Source: Macrophomina tecta (Eukaryota > Ascomycota > Dothideomycetes > Botryosphaeriales > Botryosphaeriaceae). From it: 64,000 nucleotides of DNA. A program made the translations under genes and the position numbers. The notes beneath the pieces were generated by a model, which saw nothing but the letters and a program-made list of their open reading frames with translations, was not told where the DNA came from and made no database searches. Within the stretch, counting starts at the first letter, position 1; each line of letters begins with the position of its first letter. Positions 11,801-22,108 of the stretch are shown here, one piece after another. The stretch spans positions 248,001 to 312,000 of the forward strand of contig JAKSGN010000021.1 in assembly GCA_024180945.1 (NCBI GenBank). Direction: 5' to 3'.

Positions 11801-14800
11801 CCTCCTGTAGATGGCCTTCTCGGTGTACTCCCTCGGCAATCGGCCCAGTGGCCTGCCGTCCACCAGGAGCTCGCCTGTGAGAATATTGTAGTGGATAGCC
11901 TGACTGATGTGTCCAGGGGCTGGCGTTGTGTTGTTCATGACCCACCGCTTTTCAGGCCCACGGTGGACGCAGGTCCAATTCCTGGCAAAGCCGGTAATTC
12001 CGCTGACCTGGCTGACGGCACGGTTCATGCCATCTCTTGAGCAGAGAATAAGCTGCCTCAGCCGAGACTCAGTGTTGCAAGCGATGCGAGCATCCATTAG
12101 CAAACTCCTCTGCAAGCCAGGGGCGAGATCTTCGAGGCGAATCGGAGCGTTGTTGTTCAGGTAAATGGTAGCTTCGACTAAGCACGCGACATCTTCAGCG
12201 TCCCGTAGAATTGACTGCACATGCTCTTCATCAATGTTGTACGTCATGCGGCACGTAAGAGCAGCTCTCAGAACTTCGGTCTTCAGCTTTCGACTTGACT
12301 CCTCTGTCGCGCATGAGGGAAGCTTGGAACTCAGTTCGCGGCACCAGTCCAAGACGACCAGCCGGATTTTCCTTAGCGAACACCTCGTTGAACCAGTAAT
12401 TTCACGATCTGAACTCAGTGAGAGCAGCCTGGTACCAAGAAGTGCCAGGCTAGCGACCCGAGTCTGTTCTTTCCAATTGGCTTCGACCTCGTCCAGACGC
12501 TCGTTCAGGAGCTCAAGCAGACGGCGGCAGAAGCCCAGATCTTGGAAGGTACTGTGGGACTCTCTAAGCGCTGTGTGCGGGTTAGAGGAGCCGGCTTGAA
12601 GAGCGGCTTGCTGTATGAGACAGTAGGCGGCCTCGGTATTGAGCGAGAGATCACTGGATGCAAGTTCTCGTAGGAGGTTCATCCACTGAAGCCGCTCACC
12701 GGCTCGAAGCGAGGCGAAGGACAGGAACTCATGTTGACTTATCCCAGAAGAGCACTCTTCCTGTCTCGCGACACACTCGTTCGAGGAGCGCGTGGTCGTG
12801 TCAACGAAGTCTTGGAGATTCGCGTACGGACCTGCAGGTAGTGGGGTTTTGCAGTGCTCCGCGAAATTTGGGACGATCTTTTGATCTTTGGCCCAGACCG
12901 ATTTCTGGGTATCCAACAGCTGGTAACGAAGTCCGTTGTTCACACAAATCTCCTCGAGCCTCACTGGGTATTTCCTTAATCGGTAATGGGAGACAAGGAA
13001 TGATTTAGTGTAAGATCCAAGAGAAAGCCTTTGTCCTTGTAGTAGCGAATAGCGGGCAAGCGGGCTGTAAGAGAGAAGCGGCTGCTGTACCTGAGTCCCC
13101 GTAGATGACAGGCGCCTTCCGAGATCGTGAAGTATCAGCCATGTAGCATCGCGCCAGGCAGCGTATCCTTGAGGAACCTTTAACTCGAAGACAGTGGCCT
13201 TGGCTTGAACTTCGTCCTGAGGTAGAGGCCACTCATGGACCGCTATCTCCATGCTGGCAGCTCGCGCCTCCAATTTGCACTTGTGACATTTGGACGGCTT
13301 GTGCACCAGCAACCCATACCGAGTGGTTTGGTGGTAATGGTCGTAGTTAATTGCCTGGTTGATGAGGTTTTGGTGCTTAGCAGAGTCCGTCTTCCATTGA
13401 TCCTCTTTCCTCTTCCTCTCAATTGACGCATCGTTTTCGATCTGCTTCCTGATTTCTTGGAGTGTTTTCGACTGCTCGTAGTACTTGACACAAAACGAGG
13501 TACGCCGCGGATCTTCCAAAATTCGATTATCTGACTTAGCCGATGCATTGCGGCTCAGGATGTGGCTTTCGATACGGCGCAGCTTCTCCATTTGACTAAG
13601 GTGCGGCAGCAGAAGGGGTTCTGCAATGTTAACCGGGATCTCCGGAGAGTACTCTGCCATGAGCGGGTATACTTCTAAGCAGATGATGTCGAGCACGCGC
13701 CAAATCTCAAGAGCGACAAGCAAGAGGATCGAAAACGATACGGCGTCCCCATTGTACTTGGCCTTGGCGGACGCAATATATCCCCTCATCATAGCTTCAA
13801 GAGCGGCACAGTCGCCGTCAGATGGGCTCCTGCCTTTCCTCCATTCTTGTTCCAAATGCGCAAGTACCCAGTTTTCGAAGCAAACGAGTATGTACGACAT
13901 ATCGGAGTTATCCTGCAGGCCTGACAGGTCAGGAAGGCCGACTTTGCCGAAGGTCAGACCATTGCCGGCAAGTAGAACGAACCCAGCCGGCTTCGAGTGA
14001 TTGTGTTCATCTTCAATGACTCGTTGGAGGTACTCTGAGCTATTTTTCAAAGGGAGAAGCGTATCAGCCTCAGTGGCGGAAGTTGGCAGTGGCCCTATGG
14101 ATCTTTGGTCCGCTTGTTGGATGCTCGACCACTCCATTTCCAGAACAGCCCGAGATCGGCTCACAGCTTCGTGCGTGGCAGCTTCTACAAAGTCGAGACA
14201 ACGTGCGCCGAGCTTTGACAGGCGCCTCGCCGCTTTGACGTTGATGATCATTCGAACATCGTGGCTTGCGTTGTGCTGTGTTGCCATGCTGCATATCCTA
14301 GTGATGAGTAGCGCCATGAAGTTTTTGTATTGGAATCTTGCCACACCAGCCGGCAAATTGGCATTGAGAAGGAGCTGGATCGAAACGCGCAGCACGAGCC
14401 AAAACGGAGACCTCCGCCATGAAAGCCTGTCGTTCTGCCAGTTGACCTCGTCGCGAACGTTTTTCGTGATCCGTGGGGCATCATGGTTGTCTCCAAACGC
14501 TGCGAGTATGCTCATGAGGTTCTCAGTAACCAGGCCTGGGTGTGTCGTGTCACGTTCTTCAGCATGATCATCTCCGGCCTTCCAACTCTTGGGTTTGCAT
14601 TGCAAAACTTGCTCCTGACAAAGCCTGTGCATCCAGTCGGCCAGGTCTGCAGTAAACTGTGGTTCCTGAAGCTGTTGGCTGGGAAATACGACGCTCCGTC
14701 CAGGGAACGTCCGGAGCAATCTCCCTTTCGTCTGCATGACAGCACCGTTCTCTGCCGAGGCTTCGAACCCGTCAACGATGACTTGGCCCTCAGGCGTCAT

Positions 14801-15197
14801 CCTCAGCAGTAAGCCTGCGTTCTGCTCTCGGACATGAACGAATACGGCTCCTGTAAGATTCAACATTAGAGCCTGCCTACTGAGGGTGGATACTTTAGCA
14901 GTTCTTACCGTCAGCTTTGAGATTGTTTGACAACACGTCGACCAATGCTTGCTGAGAGACCCCGGTCTCCCCGAGAACTTTCTTACTATTCTTCAGCAGC
15001 ACGAGCACCGAGGCCCAGGCGGCCTTTACATCTTCATCTCCATGTGCTGCGAACGGTTCTGCAGCGTCGAGAACCAACCGTAGAAGGTATTTCTCCCCGT
15101 TCAGGACGTCCTCGGCGTCTTCAGCTTGCTGGGGTAGCTTGGGAGGAAACACGACATGATTTATGATGAATTCCAGACATTTCTCATCCGTTGCCAT
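5865..15197 (-). CDS. Giant DUF6606/DUF3638/DUF3645 protein (about 3,073 aa)
   Basis: Three exons: 15197-14909, 14850-7222 and 7168-5865, with introns of 58 and 53 bp. The lengths sum to 3,074 codons. The start at 15197 begins MATDEKCLEFIINHVVFPPKL, typical of the N-terminal DUF6606-like region; an in-frame ATG at 15221 is the alternative. Near residue 2033 lies a P-loop-like NMGEGKSS with a downstream DESDEIL motif (about 2160), the core of DUF3638. A DUF3645-like segment follows near 2440, then FFSDADEP and YLDEVHTRGIDL near 2610 and a helicase-like LVQACMRMRKLG across the last intron. Database pipelines often name such proteins ubiquitin thiolesterase-like (the PTHR13367 group), but I see no classical Cys protease box. 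An ATPase or helicase-like role is an inference. It is not a secondary-metabolism enzyme. Confidence 0.93.
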
Positions 15198-16369
15198 GGT
15201 GGCCAGACTTGAAATTGCCAAACCTGGGACGTCTGGAGGAAGAATAGTAACAAGTGAGGGGGCTCTCAGTGAAGGTAAATAGTGTTTGAAATGCTTTTTT
15301 TTTTTTTTTTTTTAGAAGGTTGTGAATGTACGTAGAGCAAACAGAGAATGTTGTGTGATGGAATATGGCAAGTGAAAGTACGGTGCGGATATGTGCATAA
15401 GTACCAACAAACAGCTGCGGCGCAGCACTTGGTGGGCAGGGTACCGCGCCGCAACCCTTGGCGCCGGGGCCTGAGACAACTACAGTTGCTGCCTGGTCCT
15501 GCCACATGGCATCGATACTGAGAGATAGCAATGCCAACACGATTGGTGGTCATTGTGGAGCACCTGTTTCCACTCGGGGGCTGAGCGTCTATCCGTGCCA
15601 ATAAGTCATTGGCCACCCACTCTTCCGGGACAATTCAGCTAGGCGCGCTTGAAAGGTGTGCCGAGTGGATGGAACAAGCTGCGGAGGCCGCCGCACTCAT
15701 CCGAACGCCGACGATGCCTGTTTCTCTGCGCCTTGACGTCCGAATGGTGCGGCAATATCCCAAGCATATTTCGCAGCCTGGCTCCTGTCGATGTAGCTTG
15801 AAGCAAGATATCTGTCTTTCTATTTGAGTGCGCACCGAAGGAGCGATATCAAGAATCATTCGGCACATATATGGGGTTGGCGATGGGCAACATGTGTATG
15901 CGTAGGCGCCCGGGAGACGCGCCGGGGGACGCGCTTGTGTAAGACGCATTTTTGGGCCGGATTGGCAACCGTAGCAAGGCCACAGCTGCTGGTCTATGGG
16001 TATTTCTGGCATTTTTGGAATCAGACCCCATTGGCAAAGGTTTCTGATGAAAATCATGGATGATGCTGCGGAGATATTCAAGAGTGTCCCACGCAATTAC
16101 ACCCCCTCCTACGGCGGTCCCGAAATTCAGGTAGCACTATGCGGCTTCCCTTCAAACTCCGGCCAAAGCCGGAAATTGTCCGCACAGATGAATGTAGGCA
16201 GCTACGCCGTTCTTTCCAAACGGGAATAACTCAGCGGAGACGTGAGCCCGAGAGGAAAAGGCTCTGGGCGGACAGTTTCGGTCCAGGATTGTCAATTTGG
16301 CGACCTGAAAGACCGTGAAGCAGCTCTCTCACGGCCATGCCTTTACAAGAAAGAGGAAATCAGAAGCTA
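15198..16369. other. Intergenic region with a 19-nt T run
   Basis: It holds the presumed promoter of the giant DUF3638 gene, including a run of 19 T at 15295-15313. The remaining frames resemble no family I know. Confidence 0.45.
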
Positions 16370-16700
16370 AACTTACTCTCGTCAGTGAAATCCAGCATCA
16401 CCCTCTCCACGCCGTACAGGCTATGACTACCCTCCAGACCCGCCCACGCCGCATAGCCCTCCCACCACAACTCCTCCCCGAACCGCTCACCGAACGCCAG
16501 CGCGTCCGCCATGTCTGCAACGTGCTCCACGCCTCGCAGGGACATGTAGCTGCTGTGCTGACTATTACTTCTTTTTCCACAGATCCATCAATCGAGACGC
16601 CGCTGCCGAGGTGCTTCACGGACAAGGAGTCTGCGAAGTACAAGGTGATGCACGACGACTGAAAGATCCCGGACCAGTCCTTCGAGATCTTGAACGGCAC
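16370..16700 (-). pseudogene. Unidentified coding remnant or short gene
   Basis: From the ATG at 16700 one frame reads MPFKISKDWSGIFQSSC and continues through SLSVKHLGSGVSIDGSVEKE. After about 25 bases another frame reads SLRGVEHVADMADALAFGER, then GEELWWEGYAAWAGLEGSHS, ending GVERVMLDFTDE just before a good donor (GTAAGT, near 16380). The composition looks like real globular protein rather than noise. However, two in-frame stops lie just upstream, and the frame change has a donor-like GTAATA but only a very short possible intron. Downstream exons are uncertain. I do not recognise the family. Confidence 0.3.
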
Positions 16701-16709
16701 GAAATAGAG

Positions 16710-17303
16710 CGCTTATCAGACGGATGAGGGCCGCGAGAAGCAGCCCAGCGGCATGCTTTCCTCCAAGGAGACCTGTAACAATATCGAGTCTTCCCAGAAT
16801 GCGGGTGGGGAAAAGCCAATGTTCTACATATTTGGTTCGATATCGCTACGAAGCCGGAGCCAAAGTGGCAATCTATATACTAGTCAGCTTCGTCAGGTAG
16901 AACCCACCACAGTATAGTCAGGATCTTACTTTCTTTCTGACCTCTTTGAAAACCCATCACCGACGTGGCTTGTTCATGAGATACACAATACCGATAGTTG
17001 CTCTAACCCTAGGGGAAAAATAAAAAAAAAAAAAAGAAATATTGTCACATAACTCGCCTTAATCGAACTACAAACCATGAAGAGATCAGCTTCATACACG
17101 AGAAGGGAAGAAGAGGCCCCGAGGCTGAAAGGACGATCAACTCCGTCCCTCGCTCACTCACGTCTTTCGCGCCCCGAACCCACCCAAGCGAGCGGAAAAA
17201 GACTGTCACGAATCCCGCAGCAGTCCAACTCAATATCAAACCCGTATAAGCGCCAACAGCATAGAAGAAAACCACAATAACAACACCCCTCCAACAGCAC
17301 TAC
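16710..17303. other. Intergenic region, no gene seen
   Basis: Only an A-rich run near 17021-17035 stands out. The stretch lies just past the 3' end of the epoxide-hydrolase-like gene. Confidence 0.4.
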
Positions 17304-19619
17304 CTACCTATCAACCGTAACCTTCACACCCTCCACCCCCCTCAGCAGTCCCTTCACGCCTCCCACTCCACCACTACCAAACCCCTGCCCCCCGTCCACC
17401 ACAACCAAACTCCCTGCCACACCCTCTTCCCCCTCCCCTTCCTCAAGCACTACCTCACTCCCCACCGCCGCACCCACCACCCTTCTCAAGACCTCCAGCC
17501 CGACCTCCTCCCTTACGAGCCAATGGCCGGCGCGCTCGCACATGACAACGGCGCCACCCTTGGGCAGGTAATCCGCGACGCCCTCGAGGCCGAGGCGCCA
17601 GTCGAACGCGACGTCCAGCTGGCCGACGACGAGGGTGGCGGGGGCGCGCAGGGCGCCGAGGGGCCCAACGCCGGCGGCGTCAAAGAGTGAGGCACCGACG
17701 GAGAGGCTGGAGCGGCGGCTGCTGTTATTGGTGCGGGAAGCGTATAAGGAGGAGGAGTAGAGGCCGGCGGAGGAGCGGCGGCGGCGGTGGCGGAGGGGCG
17801 TGCCACCCTCGTCGGGCGAAGTGCCGTTGGTTAAGCTGTTGGTCGGTTGTTCTGCCAGCTTGGCACTGGAGTGGTTGGGTGAGGTGATGAACTTGCCGCT
17901 GGTGGGCGAGGTGGCCGTCGAGGAGCCGACGAGCGTCGAGTTGCTCGAGTCGAGCACCGAGAGCGAGAGGATGGTCTGCAGGCTCTTGGTCCACCGCCCG
18001 AGGATCAGACCGTCGCGGTAGTAGCGCGTCTTCTGAAACCACGCGTGGCTGGCTGAGGCGGCTCGGCTGTGGACGGTCGAAGGGTAGGCCGTCGGCGTGT
18101 TGTCGTAGACGGCGGCCTGCTTCTCCGGAATGGACGAGAGCGGGGGCGAGATGGCCGTCTTGCATTGACTGATTCCCGGGCCCAGGGAGCTGGCGAGGGC
18201 ATCAGCGGCCTCCTTAATGACCGATTCATTCGTGGGCGAGTTGATGTTGTACGAAGCGACGCGATGGATCTTGCTGAGGAACCAGGCGCCGGTGAAGGAG
18301 CCCAAGACGCGGGCCGGCAGGTCGGGAAGGTTGAAAGCGAAAATGTAATAGGATTTGCGCAGTTGCGAGACCAACGGCTGCAGTGTTTTCCAGGAATTCC
18401 GCAGCAGGCGGAAATTCAGCGGTTGCTGGGTCCAGGTATGGCACATGCGGCGCACCGAGGAAATACGAGCTTGAGCATTTGCAATGAACAGTCTAGGCTG
18501 TGGACGGGAGGCATCGTTAGCACTGCACTGAACTCGCGGAGAAATTGAAACAGAAAACGAAAGTCAAAGGAAATCCGGATTCCAAAGGAGAATGCTTGAC
18601 AGGGGTAGGTAAACTCCGCTCGCGGAATGAGACGCTGATATCAAGCAGCTGGCACGACGAGACGTCAATCCCTGCACGCAAGGATGACACACCAAACACG
18701 GCCAAGCCACAAACGCTATTCCCGCGACGGACGAGGTGAATGACCAACAAGCGGTGGGAAGAGCGACTTACCAGCACAATACTCGCAAGCACAAAATGGT
18801 CGGCCAACTGCGGCGCCTCGCTCGCCAGCCGGCTGGCCAACGCACCGCCCCAGTCATGGCTCACCACCACAACGCGGCCCCTCTCTTCCCCGACGGCGCC
18901 CGCAGCCCCAACCGCACCTCCTCCACTGACAGTCTCCCCCTCGCCACCATCGACGCCGTACCGTTCCCGCATGCCCAAGATAAAGCTCGTCACGGCCTCC
19001 AGCACATTGTATGCGTCGTATTTTGCCAGACTGTCGCTGCCCCCGTAGCCGGGCAGGTCGAGGGCCACGTACACAGTCTCAGGATCGAGGTTGCGCTTGT
19101 CTGAGAGGAACGTCTTCCACAGGGCCCAACTGTCCGGGAAGCCGTGGAGCAAGACGACAAGATTCGGGCAGGGACCGGCGTCCCAGGCAGAGACGACGTA
19201 GTGCAGAGTGACGGGATGGTCGTCGGGGGTGGTGAAGAAGGCGTGCGTGAAGTTGGGGATAGGCTGGCTGGAGAGGTTCCACAGGCGGTTGCGAGCTTGA
19301 GGAGCGTTTATGTCAGCTCAACCGTGTGCTTGAAGGACAGCGGCCCAACTGGGCAGGAATAGGGTAGAGATGGAGAATCGATGGGGTGGAGGGCAAGCAA
19401 GAGGCAAGACGAACCATCAGCCAGCTCCTTCTCGGTGACGCGCCTGCTTCGGCGCTGGAATAGCACGCCGTCTCGCAGCATGAGCAGCAGCCATGACAGG
19501 CCGGCCAGCAGGCCGCAGCTGAGCATGAAGCCGTGCCATAGCGTTTTTCCCAGCGAAGACACAGGTTTCGGCTTGGTGTCGAGTGCGGTGGTGTCACGGT
19601 CCCTCCGGTTGGGGCTCAT
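17304..19619 (-). CDS. Membrane-anchored epoxide-hydrolase-like alpha/beta hydrolase
   Basis: Exons 19619-19415, 19295-18772 and 18497-17304 (introns 119 and 274 bp) give 640 residues. A signal-anchor helix spans about residues 28-48. The oxyanion motif HGFPDS is at 119-124. The nucleophile motif SHDWGG puts Asp at 216, which is the epoxide-hydrolase choice rather than the Ser of esterases. An acidic candidate lies at GQLD (about 538) and the catalytic His in RAGHW (about 568). The expected reaction is water addition to an epoxide, probably lipid-like. Between cap and the last strand lies a Ser/Thr-rich insertion of roughly 130 residues (from about SLSVLDSSNS to SSRRSSLSVG) that is unusual for the family, and the C-terminus is Gly/Val-rich. 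The first donor (GTTCGT) is weak but the phase fits. Confidence 0.85.
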
Positions 19620-22108
19620 GGTGTCCCTCTGGCGACCTGCTCGTCGACGAAACGGGGAAGGGGGCGGGCGGGAGGACAAAGACTCGGGCCAAGTGCTGCT
19701 GCTACACGCCTCGCAGCAAGGACGGCGATGGGAGGGGGAAGGTGGCCTCAATTACTCAGGGCGGGCGGCGGCACATGGCACTGGATACACGTTGATAGCA
19801 GCAGCTCCAGACGGAAGGCCAGGAAGCTTTCGGCTGCGGCTGTATCGCGGGGGCGTCGGGGCGAGCAGAGCTAGGAGATAAGGCGACTCTCACCGGTGGC
19901 GGTGCGGTGCAATGATGGTGGGAGCGGGTGGTGGCATGCAAGCAAGGGGCGGGGGAGGGCAAGCTGGAGGAGAAAGAAGGGCCGCCAAACATTCTTAATA
20001 TTTTGGCGCGCAAGCCGCTAGGGCAGGGCGAGGCGGCGCGGTCCAGCTGGCACGCGAGGCCTCGCTCGGCGGGCACCAGCTCATCGTCGGGTCTGGGCTG
20101 GGCGTGCCGCTGGTGCTGTCGGGCGAGCAGGAGCAGGGCGACGTCAATGCCCGGCTGCGCGACAGGATGGGAAGAGCCAGGCCGGCTCGGGTGGTTGCAG
20201 AGGAGGGGGAGCGCACAAGAGGAGCTGTGGCCGATGATGCAACCAGCACGGACTGCAAGTGCCGCGTGTGGGGAAGCTGAAACGTGATCTCCGCTGCTGT
20301 GCTCCACCCGAGCATCACCATCCAGCAGCCACCAGCAGAGCCACCCCAGACGACTTCCACCCTCAACCTCGTCATCCACATGGGTGCGCCCCAGAAGCCA
20401 TCCCGTGCTCTGCCCAGCGCGTCACCCGGAGCCCCGAGCCCCGAGCCGGTCCGCTGCGTCCATCAATCAGTGCGTTATCCAACTTGGTCATACGCCCCCA
20501 ACTGCCTGCCGCCGATCACCACCAGCGAGACGGCCTGCCCCCGGCAACAGCCATGATTACGTGCCCGACCAGGCAAATCGCCTCCAGCCTCGCCGCTGAC
20601 CGTCCCAACTGTTGCCCCAAGCCGGGTAATACGCATACCATCTGCGTAACGTCCTCTCGCAAACGCATCGCGAGGCCACTGACGCCATACCCGCCCCCCT
20701 CACCATGCCCAAGAAGACAGAGGTATGTATGCTCACGCATGAACGCTTCCTCCATACTAACCATGCACTGTCGAAATAAAAAAAAAAAAGTAGTAACCCA
20801 GCCCGGCACGAGTGCTTACTACACTCGACCTGTGGTGCTGGACCAGAAACACGCATTCATTGGCACCACCACCACCACCACCACCACCACCACCACCACC
20901 TTGCAAAGCCAGCCCTTGTCCCACACACACATAGTGGTCCCCCCACAAAAAAAAAAAAAAAAAAAAGCACACACATGCGCCACACACGCAACGCCCGCCC
21001 ATTAGAGTGCTGACTTCCGTCACGTTTTCTTTCCAGCCACTGGCCAAAGTCCCACGTGCCCCCGCTTAGCTCTCAGTTTTGTAGCTCAACTGGCAATTCA
21101 CGAGCAGTTTCCCTTCGCTTTCTGATCCAAATTGGAGTGATTTTCTTTTTCTTTTTCTTTTCCTTTTTTTTTTTAAATCTTTCCGATCTGAACCACAATC
21201 GGGCGTGAGGGCTTGCCGTCATACCGCCAAGGTACACAGAGAGCACCTTTTCCCTGACCACGCGCTTCTTTGATCCCGTCGTCTGCTGCTGCGCGGGTGG
21301 CTTACTCCCGCAGCACATTCATTAATATGACCCGTAAGGCGGAGAATTGTAAGGCTCTGTGGCGAGGAAAGGAAATGGCCCCTGGAAGATTTGAGCTGGA
21401 AAATGCCCCGCCCGCGAAAAAAAAAAAAAAAAACCGGACGTAGTACATTCGACCAGTGGACTTTCCCACCACAGCCGATCGCTATCCCAAAAAGGCAGGT
21501 GAACCCCACACCTCGCGCAGATGCTGCAGCCGATAATTCGACGGCCAAATCGGAAGCCGTATAGCATGGTGAACCTGCAAGGAGTAGAGCGAGTAACATG
21601 GTACATATCATTGCTTGGCCACCACGAGGCCGTACTGGTTACCATACAGGAAAGGGACGAGACAATTTCGTAGCTGGACGTCGCCGGCAAAAAGATCCTG
21701 CACGAAGGAGAGGGACAGGAAGAATAGAAGGAAAACGCGTACACAATCCATCGAAATGGGGCCTTTTACAGGGCCAAAACAGGTTATAAGGAGAGAAAGT
21801 CGGACTGAGCACCAGAAAGAAACCCAGATGTCGGACAATTGAAGAGTAGGGGACAAAAAATGCCAATGGGCCATGCTACGCAAGCCATGCAAATGGGAAA
21901 CCGAAAAGAGGAGCGTGCACAAGGCATTCATCATGCCCGGCAGTGGCCAAAAGACGATGCCCAAGAATAGAGGTACAAGTGCAGTTTCGACAGAAGGAGA
22001 CATTACCTAGGACTGCTGCTGCTGTGGTGCGAGTTGGAGGTAAGAGAGACTTGGTATAAGGAACGCCAACAACCGTCACTTCGTAACGAGAGCCAGGTGC
22101 CCGGCCGA
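19620..22108. other. Long intergenic region with simple repeats
   Basis: I see no credible gene on either strand. It contains an ACC/CAC triplet repeat (20864-20900), A runs at 20947-20966 and 21417-21434, and a T/C-rich tract near 21142-21177. It includes the promoter of the hydrolase gene and the 3' flank of the glycogenin gene. Confidence 0.5.
20864..20900. repeat. (CAC)n microsatellite
   Basis: About twelve uninterrupted CAC triplets. It lies in non-coding sequence between the hydrolase and glycogenin genes. Confidence 0.95.

Noticed and set aside
15635..16229. Possible coding sequences upstream of the giant gene
   Set aside because: Frames on both strands overlap and none shows domain-like or membrane-like features.
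20259..21005. A 248-residue frame
   Set aside because: It consists of a triplet repeat, an A run and Pro/Ser-rich translation of a microsatellite region.
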